Assembly: GCF_000620465.1 (NCBI RefSeq)
Contig: NZ_JIBE01000003.1
Location: 1,054,001 to 1,118,000, forward strand
Source: Ralstonia sp. UNC404CL21Col
GTDB lineage: Bacteria > Pseudomonadota > Gammaproteobacteria > Burkholderiales > Burkholderiaceae
Direction of reading: 5' to 3'
Length of the DNA stretch: 64,000 nt
Part shown: piece by piece, positions 42,298 to 49,781 of the stretch
How the letters are laid out: every line of letters begins with the position of its first letter
Numbering within the stretch: position 1 is the stretch's first letter
Translations under genes and position numbers: made by a program
The notes under the pieces: generated by a model
What the model was told of the DNA's origin: nothing
The model's database searches: none
Seen by the model: the letters and a program-made list of their open reading frames with translations, nothing else

Positions 42298-42819
42298 ATG
42301 CGCTGGCTTCTACTTGCCCCGATCTTTTTCATGGGCGCATCTTCAGCAGCAGCGCCGACGATCACTCAGCATCTTGGTTCCTTCTCTAACCAGCGCACTG
42401 TAGGGAGTACCGACGACCCACATACTGAGGGGTATAGCCTTGATCTTTACCGTGAGGGGAAACGGATCTTCGGAAAGCTGTGCGTGTCGACCGGGATCGA
42501 AACGCCGTGCGGCATCATCGATAACGCTCAGATCATCCCTTCGACAAGCGCCATCAGATTTCGGGCAAAGTTGTCGACCGGCACTGAGTTCAGCCCAAGC
42601 TCAGGTCCGCAAGGGCGCCCATGACGAGATCTATTCGAGTTTGCCGGCACGATTGGCACCAGCGCTGTAAAAGGTCGCCTCGTACATCGAAGCGGTTATG
42701 ACGCGGAGAGCGCCATTCAATCTCAACGCATCGTGCTACGCCGAATCCATACGAGCACGTCGCCGGTCGGGTACGCCGAATGGTCCAGAGATCCCACCAA
42801 CGTACCCGCCGATTGGTGA
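42298..42819 (+). pseudogene. Small exported protein interrupted by an in-frame stop
   Basis: An ORF of 108 codons from ATG 42298 ends at TGA 42622-42624, but the same frame stays open for 64 more codons to TGA 42817-42819. The reading continues sensibly past the stop: before it GTEFSPSSGPQGRP, after it RDLFEFAGTIGTSAVKGRLV. Joined, it would be a 172-residue exported protein with a signal peptide (ending near SSAAA) and HLGSFSNQRT near the mature start. A family of exported hypotheticals that I remember has S/R-DLFEF at this place, so a single substitution (for example TCA or CGA to TGA) is likely. It may be a broken immunity gene. Confidence 0.65.
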
Positions 42820-42879
42820 CTTTCAACTTTTCGACAGACGGGCGGCGGCACAGAAGGAAACGACGACGCCCCTCCAAAC

Positions 42880-43416
42880 ATGGCTATGGTTCTGCGCACC
42901 CATCCCTTGCTCTATTTGCAAGCAATCACAGCGCTGTCTTCTGCAATGCCACCCGGCACAACGTACGCCAACTGCCAGCACGTGCTCACCGGCAAGCCGA
43001 GCTATCAAGCTGAAACCTCACTCTCTACTCGATCGCGTTCGGCAGAAAATGTGTTTCGTAGAGCATTGAATGAACAAGCTGGCTTGGACTTTGACGAGGC
43101 AAAACTATTCTTTGACTGCTTGAAGGACGCGACCAAGCGCGATGACAAGAATGCCCTCAGTCGGCTCGTCCAATACCCCTTGCGCGTCCATGCTCTAGAC
43201 CGAGCAAGCACCATCGCGACGCCGGCAGCATTTAGAAAGGAGTACCCGTCGATCTTCAACCAACGCGTGAAGGACGCAATCGAAGCACAACGATTCGAGG
43301 ATGTGTTCGTGAGCTACCGGGGCATCATGATCGGGAACGGCCAGGTTTGGATCAGCGGCATCACGGAACAAGGCCGAAGTAAGCCGACGATCAAGATCAT
43401 CTCCATCAACAACTAG
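42880..43416 (+). CDS. Hypothetical protein at the end of the effector islet
   Basis: A 178-residue protein. The first ~30 residues are weakly hydrophobic (LLYLQAITALSSAMPPGTTYA) and could be a signal segment, but the start is uncertain. The conserved-looking part is FDEAKLFFDCLKDATKRDDK and FVSYRGIMIGNGQVWISGI. I recall similar lipoprotein-like proteins near T6SS effectors but cannot name the family. It is co-directional with the preceding small genes. Confidence 0.55.
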   Translation: MAMVLRTHPLLYLQAITALSSAMPPGTTYANCQHVLTGKPSYQAETSLSTRSRSAENVFRRALNEQAGLDFDEAKLFFDCLKDATKRDDKNALSRLVQYPLRVHALDRASTIATPAAFRKEYPSIFNQRVKDAIEAQRFEDVFVSYRGIMIGNGQVWISGITEQGRSKPTIKIISINN

Positions 43417-43454
43417 CGAACCGACTTTTGTTCCTAGGGTTGGATGTCCGATGG

Positions 43455-43482
43455 AAAAAAAAGGCGCCGCCACCGCGACGCC
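43455..43482 (-). terminator. Terminator after the maiA-like gene
   Basis: On the minus strand an 8-bp stem with one mismatch (43463-43470 with 43475-43482) is followed by eight T (43455-43462), 12 bp after the stop codon. Confidence 0.75.
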
Positions 43483-43493
43483 CCACATCTCAA

Positions 43494-44138
43494 TCACGCC
43501 GCATCCGGCTGCACCCCAGGCGCCGCCCGCTGAAACGCCTCCTGCGCCATACAGTGCTCAAAGATGCGCGCAAGCGTGGGGTAATCCTCCACCGCCACAT
43601 CAAACCGCTTGCCGTTGAACACCTGCGGCACGAGGCACACGTCGGCCAGCGTCGGCGTGTCGCCAACACAGTAGGCGCCGGTCAGCGGCGACTGTGACAG
43701 CCGCGTTTCCAACGCCGCGAACCCCAGCTTCACCCAGTGGCGATACCAGTCGTTGCGCGCCTCTTCTTCCACGTTGAACGTGTTCTTCAGATACTTCAGC
43801 ACGCGCGGATTGTTCAGCGGATGGATCTCGCAGGCAATCGCCAGGGCAATCGCGCGGATGTGCGCGCGATTGCTGGGCGAGCCCGGCAGCAGCGTGGGCT
43901 CGGGATGCGTCTCTTCCAGGTATTCGACGATCGCCAACGACTGGTTCAGCACGTCGTTGCCGTCGCACAGCACGGGCACCAGCGCATCGGGGTTCAGCTT
44001 GACGAAGTCGGGCGCCAGTTGCTCGCCCTTGAGCAGGTGCACCGGCGCGTAGTCGTACGGCAGGCCCTTGATCTCCAGGGCGATGCGCACACGGAACGAC
44101 GCCGAACTGCGGAAGTAGTTGTACAGCTTGATCGACAT
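43494..44138 (-). CDS. Maleylacetoacetate/maleylpyruvate isomerase (zeta-class GST)
   Basis: A 214-residue glutathione-dependent cis-trans isomerase. The N-terminal thioredoxin-like domain carries YFRSSASFRVRIALEIKG, the SSC-like glutathione motif region of zeta GSTs, and the C-terminal helical domain has GDTPTLADVCLVPQVFN. It acts on maleylacetoacetate (tyrosine/homogentisate route) or maleylpyruvate (gentisate route). The neighbour 27 bp upstream is a FAH-family hydrolase doing the next step, so both belong to one aromatic pathway. I use ATG 44138. Confidence 0.9.
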   Translation of the reverse strand: MSIKLYNYFRSSASFRVRIALEIKGLPYDYAPVHLLKGEQLAPDFVKLNPDALVPVLCDGNDVLNQSLAIVEYLEETHPEPTLLPGSPSNRAHIRAIALAIACEIHPLNNPRVLKYLKNTFNVEEEARNDWYRHWVKLGFAALETRLSQSPLTGAYCVGDTPTLADVCLVPQVFNGKRFDVAVEDYPTLARIFEHCMAQEAFQRAAPGVQPDAA

Positions 44139-44164
44139 GGCTTCTGACTCTTCTGTCGCGTCTA

Positions 44165-44866
44165 TCAAATGACCTTGACGTGCAGTTCGCCCACGCCGTC
44201 GATCTTGCCGACCATCAGGTCGCCGACGACCACCGGGCCGACGCCTTCGGGCGTGCCGGTGTAGATCAGGTCGCCGGGGCGCAGTTCGAACAGGCGCGAC
44301 AGATACGCAATGGTTTCCGGCACCGACCAGATCAGGTCCGACAGGTCACCGCGCTGGTGTTCGCGGCCGTTGACCGACAGCGTGATGGCGCCCTTGTCCG
44401 GATGCGCCACATCCTTGGCCGGCACGATCGGGCCGATGGGCGCCGAGCCGTCGAAAGCCTTGCCGGTCTCCCAGGGGCGGCCGCCCTTCTTTGCCGCGTT
44501 CTGCAGGTCGCGGCGCGTCATGTCCAGGCCGATGGCGTAACCGTAGATATGGTTGGCTGCCGTTTCCACGGCGATGTCGCGCCCGCCCGTGCCGATGGCG
44601 ACCACGAGTTCGATCTCGTAGTGGCAATCCTTCGTTTCAGTCGGGTAGACGAACTGGCCGGTCTCGCCGTCTGCGATGTAGCGCACGGCGTCGGCCGGCT
44701 TGCAGAAGAAGAACGGCGGTTCGCGGTCGGGGTCGGAACCCATCTCGCGTGCATGAGCGGCGTAGTTGCGGCCGACGCAATACACACGGCGCACCGGAAA
44801 CTGGCCTTGCCCGCCACGCACGGGAATGCCATTGACGGCGGGCGGGGTGACGACGAAATCGGTCAT
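44165..44866 (-). CDS. Fumarylacetoacetate hydrolase family protein (fumarylpyruvate hydrolase-like)
   Basis: A 233-residue FAH-superfamily enzyme. The metal-binding site shows as KDCHYEIELVVAIG (acidic ligands), the fold core is YCVGRNYAAHAREMG, and GDLIYTGTPEGVGPV is the C-terminal signature. The short form without the N-terminal SH3 domain is typical of fumarylpyruvate hydrolase (NagK type) rather than classical FAH. Paired with the zeta GST, it suggests gentisate catabolism, but no ring-cleaving dioxygenase is in the window. Confidence 0.9.
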   Translation of the reverse strand: MTDFVVTPPAVNGIPVRGGQGQFPVRRVYCVGRNYAAHAREMGSDPDREPPFFFCKPADAVRYIADGETGQFVYPTETKDCHYEIELVVAIGTGGRDIAVETAANHIYGYAIGLDMTRRDLQNAAKKGGRPWETGKAFDGSAPIGPIVPAKDVAHPDKGAITLSVNGREHQRGDLSDLIWSVPETIAYLSRLFELRPGDLIYTGTPEGVGPVVVGDLMVGKIDGVGELHVKVI

Positions 44867-44979
44867 GCGGGTCTCCTCTGACTAAGCGGATTGGAACAGG
44901 TGGGAAACTGCGGCCACCGCCCCCCGGCGACCGACGAGTTTGCGAGGATACACCCGCACCGGGCCGGCGCGGTTCTTGC

Positions 44980-45639
44980 ATGAGCAGCGTGCACCCTGCC
45001 CCACTTTGCACCATGCAAACGAAGCCGCCCATTCCCACCGCCCCACCCGCCGCAGCGCCCATGCGCGTGCTGCTGGTGCGTGATCCGCTCGACGCTGAAC
45101 AGATCAATCTCGAGCTGATTCGCGCCGGGCTGGCGGAGGCTGGCTTTGTGGACGTCGGCCTGGCGGACGCCGACCTGACGCTGCCCGAGCGCATTGCCGA
45201 GACACAGCCCGACATGGTGATCGTTGCGTCCGAATCGGCCGCGCGGGACACCATCGAGCACGTCTGCGTGGCCACGCAGCATGCGCCCCGCCCGATCGTG
45301 CTCTTCACCGACAACGACGACGCCACGCGCATCAAGACGGCGTTTGCCGCCGGCATCACCGCCTACATCGTCGACGGCATCAAGCCCACGCGTGTGAAGG
45401 CCGTGCTGGACGTTGCCTATGCCCGCTTCGAACACGAGCGTGAATTGCGGGCCGAGCTGGACACCGCCAAGACGCAACTCGCCGAGCGCAAGGTGCTTGA
45501 GCGCGCCAAGGGCCTGCTGATGAAGCAGATGAACCTGTCGGAAGACGACGCCTTCAAGCGCCTGCGCAAGATGGCGATGGATCGCAACATCAAACTGGTG
45601 GAAGCCGCCCAACGCGTGATCGACGTGATGGCCGGTTGA
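44980..45639 (+). CDS. nasT: ANTAR-domain response regulator, NasT type
   Basis: A 219-residue (from ATG 44980) RNA-binding antiterminator. Residues ~28-140 are a degenerate receiver domain (MRVLLVRDPLDAEQINLEL), lacking the full acidic pocket as in NasT. The C-terminal ~60 residues are the ANTAR three-helix domain: LAERKVLERAKGLLMKQMNL, then EDDAFKRLRKMAMDRNIKLVEAA in part. The start is uncertain; in-frame ATGs at 45013 and 45061 are alternatives and no good Shine-Dalgarno decides. ANTAR proteins bind paired hexaloop hairpins to block terminators. Just such a target stands in the leader of the nitrate transport genes 540 bp downstream. Confidence 0.9.
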   Translation: MSSVHPAPLCTMQTKPPIPTAPPAAAPMRVLLVRDPLDAEQINLELIRAGLAEAGFVDVGLADADLTLPERIAETQPDMVIVASESAARDTIEHVCVATQHAPRPIVLFTDNDDATRIKTAFAAGITAYIVDGIKPTRVKAVLDVAYARFEHERELRAELDTAKTQLAERKVLERAKGLLMKQMNLSEDDAFKRLRKMAMDRNIKLVEAAQRVIDVMAG

Positions 45640-45706
45640 GCGGTCAGACCACCGCCCAGTTTTGGTGCGTCGCACAACTCCGGCGCTGGAAACGCACCAG
45701 TCGCGC

Positions 45707-46075
45707 GCGGCGTTCCGAACCCCACACGTGGCGTTCCGAACCTCAACCGCCGAGCTAAAAGCCTCACGCGCCGAGTTCCGAGCCTCAACCGCCGAGCTAA
45801 AAGCCTCGCGCGCCGAGTTCCGAACCTCAATCGCCGAGCTAAAAGCCTCGCGCGCCGAGTTCCGAACCTCAATCGCCGAGCTAAAAGCCTCGCGCGCCGA
45901 GTTCCGAGCCTCAACCGCCGAGCTAAAAGCCTCGCGCGCCGAGTTCCGAACCTCAATCGCCGAGCTAAAAGCCTCGCGCGCCGAGTTCCGAGCCTCAACC
46001 GCCGAGCAAAAAGCCTCACGCGCCGAGTTCCGAGCCTCAACCGCCGAGCTAAAAGCCTCACGCGCCGAGTTCTGA
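45707..46075. repeat. Tandem minisatellite, 21-bp units in 42-bp pairs
   Basis: An array between nasT and the nitrate transport leader. Eight units start at 45749, 45791, 45833, 45875, 45917, 45959, 46001 and 46043, exactly 42 bp apart. Each is two related 21-mers that begin GCCGAG, one with CTAAAAGCCTC and one with TTCCGAACCTC. Two more 21-mers of the second type precede them (from 45707). Because 21 is a multiple of 3, several frames stay open; the plus frame from 45662 reads as heptads AELKASR/AEFRTSI. I see no start signal that makes it a convincing gene. Confidence 0.9.
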
Positions 46076-46104
46076 ACTCGGAACGCCGAGAAAAAAGCTC
46101 GGCG
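46065..46104. repeat. Palindrome and hairpin ending the minisatellite
   Basis: CCGAGTTC-T-GAACTCGG (46065-46081) is a perfect 17-bp palindrome. It is followed by CGCCGAG-AAAAAAG-CTCGGCG (46084-46104), a 7-bp stem. No T run follows, so it is not a standard terminator. It could stop or protect the nasT transcript or mark the array boundary. Confidence 0.55.
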
Positions 46105-46148
46105 CGCGAAGATCGGGACTCGGAACGCCAGCATGCATCGCTCAAAGT

Positions 46149-46164
46149 TGGCATACCCCTTGCA
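46149..46164 (+). promoter_or_regulatory. Sigma-54 promoter of the nitrate transport operon
   Basis: TGGCATACCCCTTGCA matches the sigma-54 consensus TGGCAC-N5-TTGCA, with GG at 46150-46151 and GC at 46162-46163 separated by exactly 10 bp. Transcription would start near 46175, four bases before the first leader hairpin. It needs an AAA+ activator such as NtrC, so nitrogen-limitation control is expected. rpoN is encoded at 16578-18089. Confidence 0.85.
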
Positions 46165-46178
46165 AGTGTCGCTGCGAA

Positions 46179-46221
46179 GCCGGTGCCAACGTGGGTACCG
46201 GCACGGGACAACGGCGTCCCG
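46179..46221 (+). promoter_or_regulatory. Two-hairpin ANTAR target in the nitrate leader RNA
   Basis: Hairpin 1 pairs 46179-46187 with 46194-46202 (nine pairs, one G-U) around the hexaloop AACGTG. One base later hairpin 2 pairs 46204-46209 with 46216-46221 (six pairs) around the hexaloop AACGGC. Both loops have A at position 1 and G at position 4, the consensus bound by ANTAR proteins such as NasR/NasT. The regulator gene is immediately upstream. Confidence 0.85.
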
Positions 46222-46281
46222 ATGCACGGCAGCGCGCCCCTCTTCCGGATGGGCGGCGGTCGCGCGTCGGGACGCTTTTTC
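46214..46281 (+). terminator. Leader terminator (attenuator) of the nitrate operon
   Basis: GCGTCCCGA (46214-46222) pairs perfectly with TCGGGACGC (46267-46275), extended inward by three more pairs (46223-46225 with 46264-46266), followed by TTTTT. Its left arm overlaps the right arm of ANTAR hairpin 2 (46216-46221), so the two structures exclude each other. Binding of the ANTAR protein would block termination and let transcription reach the transporter genes. Confidence 0.85.
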
Positions 46282-46294
46282 TTTGGAGCCATGG

Positions 46295-47575
46295 ATGGCC
46301 GCGCCAGACAAGACCGACGCTCTCGTCAACCCGATCAACCCGAAGCGCCGCAGCATCATGAAAGCCGCGGCGACGATTGCAGGAGGCAGTGCCGTGGCAT
46401 TGATCGATCCGCTGGTGCGTGCCGGGGCCTGGGCCGCCGGTTCCGATGCGCCCGAGAAGACGGAGCTGAAAGTGGGCTTCATCCCCCTCACGGACTGCGC
46501 CTCGGTGGTCATGGCGTCCACGCTCGGCATCGACAAGAAGTACGGCATCAAGATCACGCCGTCGAAAGAAGCCTCGTGGGCGGGCGTGCGCGACAAGCTG
46601 GTATCGGGCGACCTGGATGCGGCGCACGTGCTGTACGGCCTGATCTATGGCGTGCAGCTCGGCATTGGCGGCCCAAAGAAAGACATGGCCGTGCTGATGA
46701 CGCTCAACAACAACGGCCAGGCGATCACGCTGTCGTCCAAGCTCAAGGACGCGGGCGTCAAGGATGGCGCGTCGTTGAAGGCCGTCATGGCGAAAGACAA
46801 GCGCGAATATGTGTTCGCGCAGACCTTCCCGACCGGCACGCATGCGATGTGGCTGTATTACTGGCTGGCCGCGCACGGCATCCACCCGCTGCAGGAAGCG
46901 AAGGCGATCACCGTGCCGCCGCCGCAGATGGTCGCAAACATGCGCGTGGGCAACATGGATGGCTATTGCGTGGGCGAGCCGTGGGGTGCCCGCGCGATCG
47001 CAGACAACATCGGCTTTACCGCCGAGACCACACAGGCCATCTGGAAAGACCACCCGGAGAAGGTGCTGGGCACCACGGCAGAGTTCGTGCAGAAGTATCC
47101 GAACACGGCGCGTGCGCTCACGGCCGCGGTGCTGGAGGCAAGCAAGTTCATCGATGCGTCGGCATCAAACCGTCGCAAGACGGCCGAGACCATCGCCGCC
47201 AAGTCCTACGTCAACACCGACATGGACATCATTCTCGACCGCATGCTGGGGCGCTACTCGAACGGCCTGGGCAAGACCTGGGACGACCCGGACCCGATGC
47301 GCTTCTATCACGATGGGGCAGTCAACTTCCCGTACCTGTCGGACGGCATGTGGTTCCTCACGCAGCACAAGCGCTGGGGGTTGCTGAAGGCGCATCCGGA
47401 TTACCTGGCCGTCGCCAAGCAGGTCAACCGCATCGACATCTTCAAGCAGGCGGCAACCGCCACCGGCACGCCGCTGCCCAAGAGCGACATGCGCACGGCC
47501 AAGCTGATCGACGGCGTGGTGTGGGATGCGAAGAACCCCGCCGCCTATGCGGACGGCTTCAAGCTGAAAGCCTGA
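46295..47575 (+). CDS. Nitrate ABC transporter substrate-binding protein (NrtA/CmpA family), Tat-exported
   Basis: A 426-residue binding protein. The N-terminus has a twin-arginine signal, KRRSIMKAAATIAGG, then ELKVGFIPLTDCASVVMA, the typical NrtA start, with GNMDGYCVGEPWGARA and TFPTGTHAMWLYYWLA motifs of the nitrate/bicarbonate binding family. It captures nitrate in the periplasm for the permease/ATPase encoded next. ATG 46295 follows TTTGGAG. It resembles NasS too, but the Tat signal favours an exported protein. No separate nasS is in the window. Confidence 0.9.
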   Translation: MAAPDKTDALVNPINPKRRSIMKAAATIAGGSAVALIDPLVRAGAWAAGSDAPEKTELKVGFIPLTDCASVVMASTLGIDKKYGIKITPSKEASWAGVRDKLVSGDLDAAHVLYGLIYGVQLGIGGPKKDMAVLMTLNNNGQAITLSSKLKDAGVKDGASLKAVMAKDKREYVFAQTFPTGTHAMWLYYWLAAHGIHPLQEAKAITVPPPQMVANMRVGNMDGYCVGEPWGARAIADNIGFTAETTQAIWKDHPEKVLGTTAEFVQKYPNTARALTAAVLEASKFIDASASNRRKTAETIAAKSYVNTDMDIILDRMLGRYSNGLGKTWDDPDPMRFYHDGAVNFPYLSDGMWFLTQHKRWGLLKAHPDYLAVAKQVNRIDIFKQAATATGTPLPKSDMRTAKLIDGVVWDAKNPAAYADGFKLKA

Positions 47576-47630
47576 CGCCTCCGGCCTTCCGAATTTCTGA
47601 TTGCGGTCCCTCACCTCGATGGAGCCCGAC

Positions 47631-48482
47631 ATGAACACGCTCGTCAAAACGTTGTCCGGCGTGCAGTCCGACGCCGCCCCTGAACGTCGCCGGTTCGTTG
47701 CGCGCGACTGGTTTGTCGCTGCCGTGGTGCGCGGCTTTCCGCCGGTGCTGGGCTTGGTTCTGTTTGTGCTGGCGTGGCAGGGCATTGCCACGGCCATCTC
47801 CGCATTGCCGACACCAGCGGTGACGTGGAAAGCAGCGGTCGCGCTGTTTGCCGATCCGTTCTATCGCAATGGCCCAAATGACCAGGGCGTGGGTTGGAAC
47901 GTGCTCGCATCGCTGGCGCGCGTGGGCGCGGGCTTCGGCATGGCGGCGGTCATCGGCATTCCTGCGGGCTTCCTCATCGGGCGCTTTGCGTTTCTGAATG
48001 CGATGGCCTCGCCCATCATCAGCCTGCTGCGGCCGGTGTCGCCGCTGGCGTGGCTGCCGATCGGGCTGCTGCTGTTCAAGTCGGCCAACCCGGCGGCCAT
48101 CTGGGCGATCTTCATCTGCTCGATCTGGCCGATGGTCATCAACACCGCCGTGGGCGTGACGCGCGTGCCGCAGGACTACCTGAACGTGGCGCGTGTGCTG
48201 AACCTGTCTGAATGGAAAGTGTTCACGCGCGTACTGTTTCCGGCGGTGCTGCCGTACATGCTGACGGGCGTGCGGCTGTCGATCGGCACGGCGTGGCTGG
48301 TGATCGTAGCGGCGGAGATGCTGACCGGCGGTGTCGGCATCGGCTTCTGGCTGTGGGATGAGTGGAACAATCTGAAGGTCGAGCACATCGTCATCGCCAT
48401 CTTCGTGATTGGTGTGGTGGGCTTGCTGCTCGAGCACGCGCTGCTGGCGATTGCGCGGCGCTTCTCGTACGACGCGGTTTGA
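47631..48482 (+). CDS. Nitrate ABC transporter permease (NrtB family)
   Basis: A 283-residue inner-membrane protein with about six TM segments. It carries the binding-protein-dependent transport EAA-like loop around ARVLNLSEWKVFTRVLFPAVLP. The NrtB type is suggested by LRPVSPLAWLPIGLLLF and GVRLSIGTAWLVIVAAEML. ATG 47631 is chosen (MNTLVKTLSG); an ATG four codons upstream is possible. It forms the channel of the transporter with the ATPase gene 18 bp downstream. Confidence 0.92.
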   Translation: MNTLVKTLSGVQSDAAPERRRFVARDWFVAAVVRGFPPVLGLVLFVLAWQGIATAISALPTPAVTWKAAVALFADPFYRNGPNDQGVGWNVLASLARVGAGFGMAAVIGIPAGFLIGRFAFLNAMASPIISLLRPVSPLAWLPIGLLLFKSANPAAIWAIFICSIWPMVINTAVGVTRVPQDYLNVARVLNLSEWKVFTRVLFPAVLPYMLTGVRLSIGTAWLVIVAAEMLTGGVGIGFWLWDEWNNLKVEHIVIAIFVIGVVGLLLEHALLAIARRFSYDAV

Positions 48483-48500
48483 GGACATTGGGGGAGCGCC

Positions 48501-49304
48501 ATGACAGACAAATTCCTGCGCATTGAAAACGTCGGGCAGACGTTCAAGACCAAGCGCGGCCCGTTCGTCGCCCTGCGCGACATCGACCTGACGGTGGCGC
48601 GCGGTGAGTGCATCGCGCTCATCGGGCACTCGGGGTGCGGTAAGTCGACGTTGCTCAATCTCATTGCCGGCCTCACGCGGCCGACCACGGGTGGATTGAT
48701 CCTCGCCGAGCGCGAGATTGCCGGGCCCGGGCCGGATCGCGCGGTGGTGTTTCAGAACCACTCGCTGCTGCCGTGGCTCACGTGCTTTGACAACGTGTAT
48801 CTCGCCGTCGAGCGGGTCTTCGACAAGACCGAGACCAAGGCGCAACTGCGTGAGCGCACGCATGCGGCGCTGGCGCTGGTGGGCTTGTCGCATGCCGAGC
48901 AGAAGCATCCGCATGAAATCTCGGGCGGGATGAAGCAGCGCGTGGGCATTGCGCGAGCGTTGTCCATGGAGCCGAAGGTGTTGCTGATGGATGAGCCGTT
49001 TGGCGCGCTGGATGCGCTCACGCGGGCCCATCTGCAGGACGAGCTGCTGAAGATCGTGGCGGCGACCGGCAGCACGGTGGTGATGGTGACCCACGATGTG
49101 GATGAAGCGGTGCTGCTGGCGGATCGCATCGTGATGATGACGAATGGGCCGGCTGCGACGATTGGCGAAGTGTTGACGGTGGATTTGCCGCGGCCGCGGG
49201 ATCGGATGGCGTTGGCGGAGGATGCGGCTTATCACGCTTGCCGGACGGCGGTGTTGGATTTTCTTTATCGGAAGCAAAGGCATCCGGTGGCGGAGGCTGC
49301 CTGA
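48501..49304 (+). CDS. Nitrate ABC transporter ATP-binding protein (NrtD family)
   Basis: A 267-residue ABC ATPase. Walker [19 protein letters not shown]-loop [12 protein letters not shown], signature [15 protein letters not shown], Walker [15 protein letters not shown] and H-loop VTHDVDEAV are all present. It energises nitrate uptake with the preceding permease. The operon may continue to ybiB after the repeat region, but the inserted regulator and repeats make that doubtful. Confidence 0.93.
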   Translation: MTDKFLRIENVGQTFKTKRGPFVALRDIDLTVARGECIALIGHSGCGKSTLLNLIAGLTRPTTGGLILAEREIAGPGPDRAVVFQNHSLLPWLTCFDNVYLAVERVFDKTETKAQLRERTHAALALVGLSHAEQKHPHEISGGMKQRVGIARALSMEPKVLLMDEPFGALDALTRAHLQDELLKIVAATGSTVVMVTHDVDEAVLLADRIVMMTNGPAATIGEVLTVDLPRPRDRMALAEDAAYHACRTAVLDFLYRKQRHPVAEAA

Positions 49305-49335
49305 TTGCTTGGGGGATGGTTTTGTTGTTTTGACT

Positions 49336-49560
49336 TGGTGGTCCATCCCCTGTTTCATCCCCTGCCGGGGCTGACTCACTTTCTTTGTCCTGCCAAAGAA
49401 AGTAAGCAAAGAAAGGCGCGCCCGAGATGGCGACCCACTCCTTGAATTTCTGTAACCGGGCGGGGAAGGAGGCAAACTCGCTTCGCTCAGACAGGCCTCC
49501 TTCCTTTTTCCGCCCGCTTCCAGAAATTCAAGGCGCCATCTAGGGCAGGAACTTCAACGG
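49336..49560 (+). repeat. Structured dispersed repeat, copy 1
   Basis: About 225 bp, also present in inverted orientation at 50940-51172. Substructures are: hairpin ACTTTCTTTG/CAAAGAAAGT (49378-49387, 49394-49403); outer arms GCCCGAGATGGCG and CGCCATCTAGGGC; a perfect 12-bp inner stem CTTGAATTTCTG/CAGAAATTCAAG (49441-49452, 49521-49532); then CGGGCGG/CCGCCCG and GGAAGGAGGC/GCCTCCTTCC, closing on a loop that contains AACTCGCTTCGCTCAGACA. There is no coding potential. Confidence 0.85.
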
Positions 49561-49781
49561 CCAAACCGGCGTGATTTGGGCGTTGGCGTGGGCTCAAGCG
49601 TGGGTTGTGGGTGGGCGGTTCGCTTCGCTCCCTGCTTGGGGGCGCTGGACGCTTCGTATGTGGTGTTGCTTTCCCTGGCTGGGTGGCAGCCGACCCTTCT
49701 GGTACAAATGCGGGGCGAGCTTTGGCCCTGCTGCGTTTCTCTCCAGGGCGGTTCGCTGTGCCAAGCCAGGAGAGTGATCGA
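49561..49781. other. Leader of the Crp/Fnr regulator gene
   Basis: About 220 bp between repeat copy 1 and the regulator start. It is GT-rich on the plus strand, with short open frames that run on into the regulator but do not look like protein. No clear promoter could be picked. Confidence 0.4.

Noticed and set aside
42180-42365. Small minus-strand gene in the effector islet
   Set aside because: Only 61 codons, antisense to the end of one gene and the start of the next, with no ribosome binding site.
45707-46075. CRISPR-like array
   Set aside because: The 42-bp units follow one another without unique spacers and no cas genes are near, so it is a minisatellite.
45662-46075. 137-codon heptad-repeat protein gene
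   Set aside because: The frame is open only because the repeat length is a multiple of three; opposite-strand frames are open too, and there is no ribosome binding site or ATG.
44863-46596. Long minus-strand open frame of 577 codons through nasT, the repeat array and the nitrate leader
   Set aside because: It runs antisense to nasT, across the array and into nrtA; the repetitive stretch keeps it open. No family resemblance.
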